From the NCBI GenBank assembly GCA_029721515.1, contig CM056556.1, positions 19,534,645 through 19,598,644 of the forward strand: a stretch of 64,000 bases of DNA, read 5' to 3'. The notes below the pieces were generated by a model. It was not told where the DNA came from and searched no databases. It was given only the letters and a program-made list of their open reading frames with translations. The position numbers and the translations under genes were made by a program. Origin of the DNA: Synanceia verrucosa. Its lineage: Eukaryota; Chordata; Actinopteri; Perciformes; Synanceiidae. This document shows positions 36,196 to 47,660 of this stretch, piece by piece (the first letter of the stretch is position 1; every line of letters begins with the position of its first letter).

Positions 36196-37060
36196 GCTCA
36201 TGTATTGAATGTTCATTTCTCTACCATAAGTCGTTTCCAAAGGTGTTTCAGAGAATTTGGCAGTACATCCAACCAGCCTCACAACCGCAGACCACGTGTA
36301 ACTACACCAGCCCGGGACCTCCACATCCAGCATGTTCACCTCCAAGATCGTCTGAGACCAGCCACTCAGACAGCTGTTGAAACAATCGGCTTGCATAACC
36401 AAAGAATTTCTGCACAAACTGTCAGAAACTGTCTCAGGGAAGCTCATCTGCATGCTCGTCGTCCTCATCGGGGTCTCGACCTGACTCCTGTTCGTCGTCG
36501 TAACCGACTTGAGTGGGCAAATGCTCACATTCGATGGCATCTGGCACGTTGGAGAGGTGTTCTCTTCATGGATGAATCCCGGTTTACACTGTTCAGGGCA
36601 GATGGCAGACAGCGTGAGTGGCGTGGTGTGAGTGAGCGGTGGATTGAGTGGCCCATGGTGGCGGTGGGGTGATGGTATGGACAGGTGTCTGTTATGGACG
36701 AAGAACACAGGTGCATTTTATTGATGGCATTTTGAATGCACAGAGATACTGTGACGAGCTCATGAGGCCTATTGTTGTGCCATATATCCAAGAACATCAC
36801 CTCATGTTGCAGCAGGATAATGCACTGCCCCATGTTCAAGGATCTGTACACAATTCTTGGAAGCTGAAAACGTCCCATTTCTTGCATGACCAGCATACTC
36901 ACCGGACATGTCACCCTTTGAGCATGTTTGGGAAACTCTGGATCGGTGTATACGACCGCGTGTACCAGTCCCTGCCAATATCCAGCAATTTCGCACAGCC
37001 ATTGAAGAGGAGTGGACTAACATTCCACAGGCCACAATCGACAACCTGATCAACTGTATG
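36196..37060 (+). pseudogene. Tc1-like transposase, broken
   Basis: The first frame (to 36672) reads FQRCFREFGSTSNQPHNRRP, then LHIQHVHLQDRLRPATQTA, the AQTVRNCLREAHLHARRPHRG helix-turn-helix end and the catalytic start VLFMDESRFTLFRADGR with the first Asp. After a frameshift near 36660 it continues GGGVMVWTGVCYG, then LQQDNALPHV with the second Asp. The third acidic residue region is disturbed by a further shift. The N-terminal 40-50 residues are absent. Inactive. Confidence 0.8.
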
Positions 37061-37410
37061 TGAAGGAGATGTGTTGCACTGCATGAGGCAAATGGTGGTC
37101 ACACCAGATACCCCCCCATAAAACAAAACTGCACCTTTTAGAGTGGCCTTTTATTGTGGACAGTATAAGGCACACCTGTGCACTAATCATGGTGTCTAAT
37201 CAGCATCTTGATATGGCACACCTGTGAGGTGGGATGGATTATCTCAGCAAAGGAGAAGTGCTCAATATCACAGATTTAGACTGGTTTGTGAACAATATTT
37301 GAAAGAAATGGTGATATTGTGTATGTGGAAAACGTTTTAGATCTTTGAGTTCATCTCATAAAAATGGGAGCAAAAACAAAAGTGTTGCGTTTATATTTTT
37401 GTTGAGTGTA
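36196..37410 (+). mobile_element. Tc1/mariner element, left end missing
   Basis: The right terminal repeat is present at about 37350-37410 (atgggagcaaaaacaaaagt, then gttgcgtttatatttttgtt and gagtgta). The left one is not found, and the element starts inside the transposase next to a retroposon tail. Plus orientation. Confidence 0.8.
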
Positions 37411-37684
37411 GATGAGGTGGAAATTGTAGGTCTAACAACCAAAACAATGAGCTTAAGGATTCTCTGTGGTTTCACCATTTAAAAAGTGCCCCTTTACACA
37501 TTCAAACCATTGAGCCCTGATTTACAGTAATTTAATACAGTTAGAAGGGATAAGTGGCACTGACTCTTGCCATGTATCCTGCTAAAAATCATTTACATCA
37601 TTTAAAACTGACTGTCGTTAACAGTTTTAGCATGTGAGCACTAAACATATTGCTGTGCTATTTAGCATTTAAAATCCATGAACC

Positions 37685-38104
37685 TTTAACTTCTGTAGTG
37701 ATGCGGACGCTGTATCGGTCCGTCGTGGTGATTTACCAGTCGATCTACATTCCTACCCTCACTTATGGTCACAAGTTGTGGGTCGTGACCAAAAGAACAA
37801 GATCACGGATACAAGCGGCCAAAATGAGTGTCCTTCGCAGGGTATCCGGGCCGTCCCGTAGAGATAGGGTGAGAAGCTCGGTCATCCGGGTGGGGCTCAG
37901 AGTAGAGCCGCTGCTCCTACACCGGTAGGAGACCCCCGGGATGACCCAGGACACGCTGGAGAGACTATGCACCTATGGCCTGGGAACTCCGGAAGAGCTG
38001 GACGAAGTGGCTGCGGAGAGGGAAGTCTGGGCTTCCCTGTTTAAGCTGCTGCCCCCGTGACCCGATCCCGGATAAGCGTAAGAGAATGAATGAATGGATG
38101 GATG
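37685..38104 (+). mobile_element. Rex3/RTE LINE fragment with 13-bp target duplication
   Basis: AAATCCATGAACC at 37672-37684 recurs at 38105-38117, so the ends are exact. The insert starts in the RTE ORF2 C-terminus: TLYRSVVVIYQSIYIPTLTY, GHKLWVVTKRTRSRIQAAKM and SVIRVGLRVEPLLLHR. It then lacks the usual stretch for the zinc-knuckle-like end and continues with 'ggaagagctggacgaagtgg' and a GGATG tail. It is 5' truncated and internally deleted. Confidence 0.85.
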
Positions 38105-38729
38105 AAATCCATGAACCACATTTATTATTGTTTATATCATATTATTTATTATTATTATATTATTTATTATGGTTACATCTTACTGAAGACTGTTTTCCAA
38201 GGTAAGATTTTACGTATCTTGTACCTTGGAGTCAGTTAATTTTGAGACTAGAATATTGTTTTTTAGAAAGCATTTCAGCATATTTACACTGTCTATGCAA
38301 TACCTGCTTTTCCAGTAAGGGAAGTTGGGAAGAGCTACACTCAGTTTCTAATTTCAGGTTTCTCTGAATGAGAGGTTAGTCCTCCTGCCCACCACTCTAA
38401 AACCACAACGTGGCATTTTAAAGAGAGGAGGTAACCCTGGAATCCAGCATTCATTATTCATCAACAGATAGTACCTCCTCAGCAGGGCCCCTTAGAATGT
38501 AAGGACCATGGTGGGCAAAAGCTGAGTGGATGTGGGAAAGGGTAATGTTAATATTACCTATCCTCAGAGAGTGGCTCTTGGAAAAGGGAGACATCTATCG
38601 CTCTTATCCCGCTGCTTTCATTTCTTTCAGCTCATCTTAAATTTCCATTATTCACCGCAAAAAGCCAAGCCAAGCCTTTTTCACAATGACTGTTTGACAC
38701 TGACGGGCCCCTCCTCCTCAGGGCCCGCA

Positions 38730-38772
38730 CACACGCACACACGCACACACACACACGCACACACACACACAC
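38730..38772. repeat. (CACG)n/(CA)n microsatellite
   Basis: Imperfect CA repeat with cacg steps. Confidence 0.85.
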
Positions 38773-38935
38773 CTCAGAGGACCATGTGGAGGACTATTAT
38801 TAATCATGTTCCTATCAACTCCTCATATCTTTGGTGCTATTAGCTGTTTAATCAGTAAAATAATACGAAGGGGAGGGCGGTGGTGCCGAGGTAGGGGTGT
38901 TGGTTGCTATGGTGACCAAATGGAAAAGGTCAGGC

Positions 38936-39065
38936 TTTGTTTATCTTATCAGCGATAGGGAATGGTTACTAATTACAGATAGGTACTACCAGCGCTTGTT
39001 CCACCGGGCCTGCCTTAAAACATTATCAGCAATCCACACCGGCCTGATATTAAAGTTATCTCTTA
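38936..39065. promoter_or_regulatory. Strongest candidate enhancer: six GATA sites in about 120 bases
   Basis: Sites are TTATCTTATCAG at 38941-38952 (two), GATAGG at 38954-38959, AGATAGG at 38979, ATTATCAG at 39022-39029 and GTTATCTC at 39055-39062. The sequence between is unique and of mixed GC content, and the cluster ends at a CA repeat. A uniform random sequence would hold about 0.2 WGATAR matches in this length. Function is inferred. Confidence 0.5.
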
Positions 39066-39071
39066 AGTCAT

Positions 39072-39072
<1 letters not shown>

Positions 39073-39110
<38 letters not shown>
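39073..39110. repeat. (CA)n microsatellite
   Basis: Pure CA repeat next to the GATA cluster. Confidence 0.9.
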
Positions 39111-39113
<3 letters not shown>

Positions 39114-41178
39114 CTACCGCAGTAAAGAAGAAACCAGATGAGACGGTCATGCCAGGCGAGGTTAAAAATGACCAGACATGATGCTATCATTTGTGTCACC
39201 TCATGTCCAGATGCCGAGTCCACCATGGTCTCATCTAGTTGAGAGCAAGTCATACTTCTACGGGATGATGCAGGTTCAAACTGTGCACAACAAACACATG
39301 GTACATTCAAGAATGCTCTGACATTAAGTTTCAGAAATGTCAACATTAAAACTACAGTATGTAAGAAATCTAAAGCAACTGGCCATAAAATCATCCTAAT
39401 ATGTCACAGAGACTCAGGAATAATGTTCATAACATACTGAACTCACCACAACAACAGTACAGCCAAAATATTCATATTCAAAAATGTCTTTTGCAGACCA
39501 CAAGTCATGTTGATGTTTTGAAATCATGTTTTGGCCTGATGTGCCACCCTCCACCTATCTCCCAATCACCAAGTCAGTGGTGTTTCAGCTTTGCCAGGGT
39601 TTCAGGGTTGCCAGCTCTGCTCTAGTACCACAGCTGCAGCTACTAATGTGTCGAATTAATAATGTTGAACGTTACGAAACCTAAAAGACCTTGTTATACA
39701 TCTAAAATATGTCGTGACACAGTCAGAAATAAAACAAGGATTTGTATGGGAGATGCCTTTGAAAGATGGAGATGGCTGAAAGAGGACAGGCAGCAGCACT
39801 CTCACCTCATACCCACGGCTACCGCCTCCGAACTCCGCTCACTTTACCCTCCACAGATCTCCTCTGGCACTTTTCACTCTTTCTAAGTGTCCATGGTGAT
39901 GCCCAAGGTGGCTGCTTTTCATTCATGTAACACTTTCCATTCCTGTTGGATCCTGCAGCCTCGCTGGCAACCTCTAGTCATTGGAGAGACACCACTCTAC
40001 AGTAATTGATTGCAGTACCAGTTTTGGCCACAATCCTACATACTTTTCCTTCAATCTTTTTAAAACTGGCCCCCACTTGTAACTGCAAACAGTTTGTTTT
40101 ATTTTGCTGCCTAAAAATTTCTCTGAGAAATTCTAGTGGTTTAATTGATTAGTCAATCAACAGAAAATGATTTAGCCATAATTTAGACTTCCTCATTTCA
40201 GACAGTTGAAAATATGTCTCCAAAAGTGGGGCTGTATGTCACATATTAAAGCAGAAGGCATTGCGCTGTCATTGCACTACTGGCACTTATATATTAGTCT
40301 ATGGATATGGTTGAATAATGGAATTAGTGACCATACCTTTGAACTGAAAATATACAGTGACTGATTATTTGTTGTTACTTTATACACTTTTTAGGGCTGC
40401 ATCTAACAATTAATTTAGTTACTCTTTCAGACATGTCATCTATGAAATGTTCTCTACATATATGTTGAATTTTATAATGATATAAAGCAAAGAAAAGTAA
40501 CAAAGTAAGTATTTTTTGATTGTTGGTCGGACAGAGACATTTATCTTAAGTATTTTGCTGTTTGCTTTTTGGTTAAATTCTTCTTTTTGATCAATTCAAT
40601 TCATTGATCAAAAATATACACACAGTGATAAAATGATAATGATAATAGTCCTAAATTGCAGCTGTTTTTGCCATGTATACACACGCTGGAGATAAAACAA
40701 AAAAATGTTTAAAAAAATTGCTGTTGTTTTTAACTCAGATTAAAGATTGGCCAAAAAATAGTGAGAATGCTGTCCGATTGTAGGTTATTTGAGAACTCGA
40801 TGTCAGTTTTGACAGATTCTTCCATCATGATTTGCAACTCTGTCGTGTCTGTGCGTGTTTGCATGTGTGCATTTATTAGTAAAAGTGAGGAAGAGTATTT
40901 CTCGATGTGCCTGCCTGTCTGTGTTCTGTTTGTTTGTGTGCATGTGATCTTGTCTCTGCACTCCTCCATTTATCATCTTTGACATTTGGCTGTACTCCAT
41001 CTCTATCAGACCGTCATCTGAGAAAAGCACAATTTTTCCCTTCAGAAATCCCATAGTGACTTTTTGCGTTGGAAGGAGGGGGGTGGACAAGGGGGGTCGC
41101 TGATACTTCCTTTGGTGGGGCAGAAAGATACATAGATGTGAGCAAGTGTGTCTTTTCTTACTGTGCCTCTCTCTCTCG

Positions 41179-41204
41179 CTCTGTGTGTGTGTGTGTGTGT
41201 GTGT
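41179..41204. repeat. (GT)n microsatellite
   Basis: Short GT repeat. Confidence 0.85.
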
Positions 41205-41436
41205 TTGATCAGTAGGCTGGTTATGGATGTTTTACACACACACACATACTTACTTAAATCACCTTTGGGGTGACTTAAGTCACATTGATTTTCTAAAAAC
41301 TTATCCTACTACAACAACCAACCCTAACCTCAACCTAACCCTAATCCTAACCACCCAAAATCAAGGTTTGAACAATTGGGGCATAGATTTTGTGGTGTTA
41401 AGTGGAGTGTGTGACCCCAATGTGGACATAAGGCAG

Positions 41437-41438
<2 letters not shown>

Positions 41439-41499
<61 letters not shown>
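41439..41499. repeat. (CA)n microsatellite
   Basis: Pure CA repeat of about 60 bases. Confidence 0.9.
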
Positions 41500-41500
<1 letters not shown>

Positions 41501-41909
41501 GCACACACACTTACATGGATGTTATCTGGGCACTGAGGGCTCCAGTGATGCCCTGCCTCTTGAAAATACCCCTTTTCTTTGCTGCTGCCAACCATGCAGC
41601 GGGTTATATTTAACCAGCTATCTCCTTTACATCCCCACTCTATGCTCCACAGGGCTATCACACCAACACTACTGCCACCATCTCACTTTATTTTTATTTT
41701 TATTTTAAGCCTTGTGACAGGAGGCGGAGATAAGAGATGCAAAGCCAAGTTGTGAGTGGCGTCCTCCCCCCACCCCTTCCCTATTTATGCTTCCTATCCA
41801 ACAAAAAGACTGCCCCATCTTTCCATCTCTCTTTCTCTTGTTTTCTCTTTTGCTTTGCTTGTCTGTCTCTTTATGTTTATCACTTCTCTGCCCTTTTATC
41901 TCCTGCCTC

Positions 41910-41958
41910 CTCTCTCTCTCTTGCTCTTGCTCTCGCTCTCTCTCTCTCTCTCTCTCTG
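41910..41958. repeat. (CT)n microsatellite
   Basis: Imperfect then pure CT repeat. The Leu/Ser-rich ORFs across it are artefacts. Confidence 0.85.
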
Positions 41959-42732
41959 TGTTTCTCTTTACTTTTTAGAGAGTGTTTCCTGGTAAACACT
42001 TCCTCTTCTAAGCAGAGGGAGGCATATGTACAGTAGGGAGCCAGAGATCAGGCAGATGTTCAGTGCTGGGACAGTCATGTGGAATGATGGCTTCATGATT
42101 TTTTCTGGCCTGATCGCTGTCCTGTAATAGTCAAATACCATTGCTGGTAACTAGAGAGCTAGACCAATATACTGTTCAGATCAATATGTTGGGCAATACT
42201 CACAACCTGTTGTAGCAACCCATATCTCACAACCCACTATACATGGGTGACATGGGTCATGGAAGTATTGAAATTATCAGTAGAATAATATAAGGAGGAA
42301 CAGGGGTCCCCTTAGAATTTTTCAACATACCTGCATTTCCTATATAGTGTGAGTACTTTTATCTGCGTATACTAGCATGGGACAAATGGTGATTTCAACC
42401 ATGACGTGGTTGACCCACATCACATATTTGAAGACATTAAAAATGCTAGAAATTGATTAAATGTCTAATCCAGAGTTTATTATTTTTCATAATAACTACC
42501 AATTATTATTTACACTTGAGTATCTCTTCGTGTGTACATAGACCTATGGCCGCATTTAGGCTCCATGTCAATCTATTGTGATCTTCCATCTTGCATTAAT
42601 TTCAGATTAATGGCAAGAGTTGTAAATAAAAGCTTGATTTTGAGACCAGGTAAATGTTAAGTTGTTTTAAAAGTAGCAAAAGTATGTGTATGCATATACT
42701 GTATCCTGAAATTTTGAGGTCTTCCTGTAGTA

Positions 42733-43096
42733 ATTACCTCCGCCAAGGAGGTCATGTTTTCACTGGGGGTTGTTTATTTGTTGGTTTGTTTGTTTGCAAA
42801 GTGACTCAAAAAGTTGTGGATGGATTTTGACGAAATTTTCAGGGTTGGTCAGAAGTGGCCTAACTTCAAACTGACTATTTTTTGGTTGTGATCAGATCCG
42901 ATTCAACGGCCCCACCAAAAGATAATTAATTCATTAAATTAATTAAGCAGTTTTAAGTTAGGCCACTTCCTGCCAATCCTGTAAATTTCATCAAAAAACG
43001 TCCATAACTTTACTTTGCAAACTGACAAACCAACAAACAAACAAACAAATAAACAAGCCCCAGTGAAAACATACCCTCCTTGGCGACAGGGGTAAC
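42733..43096. mobile_element. 364-bp foldback element with arms of about 165 bases
   Basis: The left arm begins 'ttacctccgccaaggagg' and continues 'catgttttcactgggg', '(gttt)n' and 'atggattttgacgaaatttt'. The right arm is the inverted counterpart, ending 'ccccagtgaaaacat', 'cctccttggcgacaggggta'. A core of about 30-50 bases separates the arms. Such fully palindromic, noncoding elements are nonautonomous DNA transposons of the foldback/MITE kind. Relatives are at 14334-14500 and 46270-46600. Confidence 0.8.
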
Positions 43097-45099
43097 TTTA
43101 AATAAAAAAGAGACCTGTCGATCACACGGTAGCCATGGCCCAAAGATATGTGTTATTTTCACCATAAAGTTGACCATAATTCAGTAAATCGACACCCTGA
43201 TACATTAAATCATTGTTTAAACTAACCATTCAGATCAAAAACTCGTAACAGCAGGAGAAAAAATGGTAGTTTTCTCTCTTCAGTACAAACAGACTTCTTT
43301 TTGAAACCACCGGAATTGCCCCCTACTGGCTGTTTGAGAGAATGCAACTTAAGTTTATTTTATGTGCTGCATTGAACAGACCCCGGTGTTGCCCACTGAG
43401 CAGAACGCAGCCCTCCAGGTTGTTTGTGCGCTACCATGTAGTGAAAGAACAAAAACAGAATAGTGATTGTAATTATTGTTATTGATGTTGCTGCTGCAGC
43501 TGCTCTGCTCCTTTTTATTTCCACATTTTGCAGCAACCATGCCTGCTCTCATTGGCTGTAACTCTTTTTATGTCAGTGCGACTCAACCAGATATTTAGCA
43601 GCTAAATGTTCAGTTTTTGTCGTCGACTCAGTCTGGCATGCGTCTGACTGGTGTCTTTGAGGTGTTCACACCTAACGACCAGGCTCGCTGAGTGGACGAG
43701 TGCCTCACCCTGATTTGGGGGAGGGGGGCAAAAAAACAGTCACCGACCAGCCGGTGCCATCGGGCTAAAATCATGTAGTATGTGCAGGACATTAATACAG
43801 AAAAAAACAATAATTCTGATCAGTTTTATTGTAAAAATATAAATTAAAATTGCACATACTCTCATGCTCACATACAAAGCATTCCCCAGGGCAGTTCTGG
43901 TTGCATTCTCAGTCCTGGCTCTGTTTTTCTGGAGCTGTTTTCTTTCCCTACCTCAGTGTGTTTAGTCTCTGGGACCAGCAGAAACATCTGGGTGTGTGTT
44001 TGGTTACTCTGGTGTAGCTATGCAGTTGCCATGACATTTCAGGGTTGACACTCGGATAAAAAGTAAAACTGAAGGCCACGGTACTCTAGAGGACTTTTGG
44101 GAGGAAGGAGTGGATGAATTAGCAAAACAAGGAAAGAAGAAGATGAGTAACAAAATGTAAATAAATAAAAGAAAAGGAAAGAGAAAGGAAAAAGATGAAA
44201 CATCACATTAAATCATTTTCATTTAATTTCATTTTCAGATAATAAAGAAATAACAAATTCAGGATATCACCAGTTTTCTCCAGTGTTGCCAAAATGCTTC
44301 TCTTCAATATCCACAACATGGCATTGACATGAATACGGAGGTGGTTCATATCAAAGATGTGGTATTTGGGGGTGCTCAGAAAGGGAGGGTGAGTGAGGAA
44401 GAACCACAGCAGAGGGAGTCTGTCTCCTTTCCTCATGCTTACAATTCTAATTTCTCATCTACCATCTATTTCATGTCTTCATTCACAGTTGCGATCGAGG
44501 AGTGGGATCACAGTCAGTTTCATTATAGTTAACACAGCTGAAAGAGCTATGTCGCCAGTTCAGTGTCCAGTTGTCCTCAAGTGAGGTCCAATTCTGTGTA
44601 TGTATCTGTATGTGTATGACAAATATAGTATGTTTAATTTAATTTAAGCTGCATTGTTTATACTTTTTGGCTACAAGAAGAACAGCTACTCAACTTTAAT
44701 CAACCCTGGGAAGCATGAATCTCTTGAAAAGTCTAAGAATATAAAAGTTAGAGTCACTGTATGATTTTTGTTTTGTCATGGTGTGTATTTTTCCGCAAGG
44801 GATATGGGTCCCATTGTGTAAGTTTTGGAGCATGTGCGTGTCAAAGAATGTCTGCAGTATAGACCTTGTGAATGAATCCCATCAATAAATTTCACAGCCA
44901 AAACCATGTCAGATATGGGAATGACCTTTTTTTCTCCAAACTGCGTGTGTGACTGTGTGCGCGTAGAAACCGTGTGAACATTCTCACCATTTTACTCGAG
45001 GCCAAGTCTCTTCATGTCAACGGAGAGGGGCAGAGAGATATGGAAAGAAACAGTCTTAGATATGATTTGAGGATAGAGTGATTATGGTTAGACATACTG

Positions 45100-45151
45100 T
45101 GTGTGTGTGTGTGTGTGTGTGTGGTGGTGGTGGTGGTGGTGGGGGGGGGGG
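45100..45151. repeat. (GT)n then (GGT)n and G run
   Basis: GT repeat followed by ggt units and eleven G. Confidence 0.9.
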
Positions 45152-45469
45152 TGTTCTTGACCTTCCTTTGACCTTATGAAACATTTATTTTAACTTTTAA
45201 TTTTGTTTCGTGTGTATTGCCTCTCTGGTCATGTTATCACCAGAGTTCACCACAGTGCCCACAAAAGTTGTGGAATGGTTCAGCAGCGGGAAAGCTATGC
45301 TCCGTGTGTGTATATTTGTAAGCATCAACCTTGTATTCCCGCTCCACTCGTGGCCTTGCCTGGTTGTTGCGTTTTGGGAGAGGGATGGGGTGTGGTGGGG
45401 GGTTTGAGATAGGAAGGGATTCAATAAGTTGGATCTTAGGATGGTGGGAAAGTTCAAATCTGCTGCTAT

Positions 45470-45500
45470 TTTCTATCTTTTATCAGCCAGCCTTATCAGC
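45470..45500. promoter_or_regulatory. Three GATA sites in 30 bases
   Basis: TATCTTTTATCAG at 45474-45486 and CTTATCAG at 45491-45498, with GCCAGC between them. The role is inferred. Confidence 0.4.
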
Positions 45501-46269
45501 TGGCTTTCTCGTCTGCATGCCTGGCTTCAATAATCCAGGGTCTCAGTTTGGGCTGCATGGTAACTGCTCTCTATCGCGCTCCCTCCAAACTCCTCCTCTC
45601 TTTCTTTCCTTTGTGAAATACCACCTGCTCTTACTCCCCTTTCCATTTAAAAATATTTGGTATCAGTTGTTTTTTTCACAGGTTGTTGGTCATATAACCC
45701 ATTAAAGAAAACAAGTACAGATGAGTATGCCGTGAGCATGTTTTACATTAATTTGGATACCCCTCTGTTCCAGAGACAATACAAGACTAGAAAAGCACTC
45801 AGAGATCGCAGACCTCTGCCAAGGCAGCATTCTGAGAGAGTGTATACTCCTGCAAGCCCACAACGCGTAAGAGTGAATGTGTTGATTTTGATGCACCTTG
45901 AAACCCACATTTAACATTGTATTCACGTTAATATCATCACATAGAATGTACTTTTTATTTATTTTTTCTCTATTTCATATTTTGTCACATTTGAATTTAA
46001 ATTTTAAAAAAGACCAAAATAGCAGTAAAACTTTGCAGTTACAATTTAAGATTTCTTTTCGGGATATGTTGAGACCAGTTGCATTGCTCTAGCTCCTTCC
46101 TATATGAAGTTATGGTTAAAAACCCATATTTGACCTTGGTGACCTTGACCTTTTACTGATCTTGAACAAACTAATGGGTGACTTCTGGATTCCTATATTA
46201 GTTTATTTACCAAATTAGATGATATAAATTGTACACCCTGGAGCATTCAGAAATATACAAAATCTCCCA

Positions 46270-46600
46270 TACATTACTATGGCGTGACCTCTCATTTGAC
46301 TTTGATGACCTTGAATCCGATCCAATCACCACTAAAAATTAATCAGTTTTCAGTTAGGCCACTTCTGACCAATCCTGAAAATTTCATCAAAATCCGTCCA
46401 TAACTTTTTGAGTTATTACAATGGCATGACATTTCATTTGACCTCGATGAACTTGAATCGGATCCGTTCACCACCAAAAATTAATCAGTTTTAAGTTAGG
46501 CCACTTCTGACCAATCGTGAAAATTTGTCAAAATCCGTCCAAAACTTTTTGAGTTATTACTATGGGGTGACGTTTCATTTGACCATTCATGGCAATTTCA
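46270..46600. repeat. Tandem repeat, about 142-bp unit, made of the foldback-family arm
   Basis: The unit start 'atggNgtgac' occurs at 46279, 46421 and 46562. Each unit holds 'catttgacNNNgatgaNcttgaat', 'ccaccaaaaattaatcag', 'agttaggccacttctgacca' and 'ccgtccataactttttgag'. Units one and two are complete and unit three is cut short. The sequence is the reverse of the arm of the 42733 element. Confidence 0.8.
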
Positions 46601-47176
46601 GGAAATTTCAGGCACGGCTGTGTGCTCTAGCTCTAGTCTTTCCCAGGTAATTGGCCTTAACATACCAGACACCTATTCAGTTTGTTGTTTTTGCTTCTTA
46701 TAGCTGAATAACCATAAATGTGACACCGATCTTCCGATTAATTGTAATTTCTGCTGTGCTCTCTGCTGTGGAGGCTGTGAGTGGAGCACACAATCACGTC
46801 TCACAGTTCACTCCAGTATGAATTTGCATTAACATACCGTACACCTATTCAGCCCGTTGTTCTTTATTCTATTGTTGCTATTATTATAACTTGCCTTTCA
46901 AAATGAAATGTCTGGATTAGTCTCAGATTTTGTAAATTAAATGTCCCCAAAAAAATGCGACTTATAGCACGGTGTGACTTATATGTTTTTTTTTCTTCTT
47001 CACGATGCATTTTTTTTACCTGTACGACTTATACTCCACAGCGACTTATAGTCTGAAAAGTAAGGTATGTAACTGTGTTAAAATAAAATGAATAAAAAAA
47101 CTTATGTGTTTGTTAAACAACATATGTATGTGTATATATATGTATACATGTATATATGTATATATATCTACATATG

Positions 47177-47179
<3 letters not shown>

Positions 47180-47232
<53 letters not shown>
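47180..47232. repeat. (TA)n microsatellite
   Basis: Pure TA repeat with TATG steps on both sides from about 47125 to 47247. Confidence 0.9.
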
Positions 47233-47237
<5 letters not shown>

Positions 47238-47329
47238 GTATATATGTAAAGGCTGTTGGAGAGAGTAAAGATGTGCTTGATGCTCATATGGGTTCAGACC
47301 ACCATGCTGCAGTCTTTTAGGCCAATGCA

Positions 47330-47660
47330 CGCTGGCGTAGTGGTTAGCACTGTCGCCTCACAGCAAGAAGGTACCGGGTATCGATTCCCGGCCCAGGGCC
47401 TTTCTATGTGGAGTTTGCATGTTCTCCCCCTGTCTGCGTGGGTTCTCTCCAGGTACTCCGGCTTCTTCCCACCATCCAAAAACATGCATGGGGATTAGGT
47501 TAATTGGCTGATTTAAATTGTCCGTGAGTGTGAGTGCGATGAGGTGGCGACTTGTCCACGGTAAACCCTTGTACTCTGCCCTGCAATGAGGTTGCAGGGA
47601 AACCCCCCCCCCCACCGCGTCCCTATGAGGATAAGCGGTAGAAAATGGATGGATGGTTTG
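47330..47660 (+). mobile_element. SINE-like retroposon, same family as 22477-22815
   Basis: It has 'gtagtggttagcactgtcgc', 'ggtatcgattcccgg', the body 'tgtggagtttgcatgttctc' and a ggataagcggtagaaaatgg tail with GATGG. It is full-length by comparison with the other copy. A target duplication is not obvious. Confidence 0.75.
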
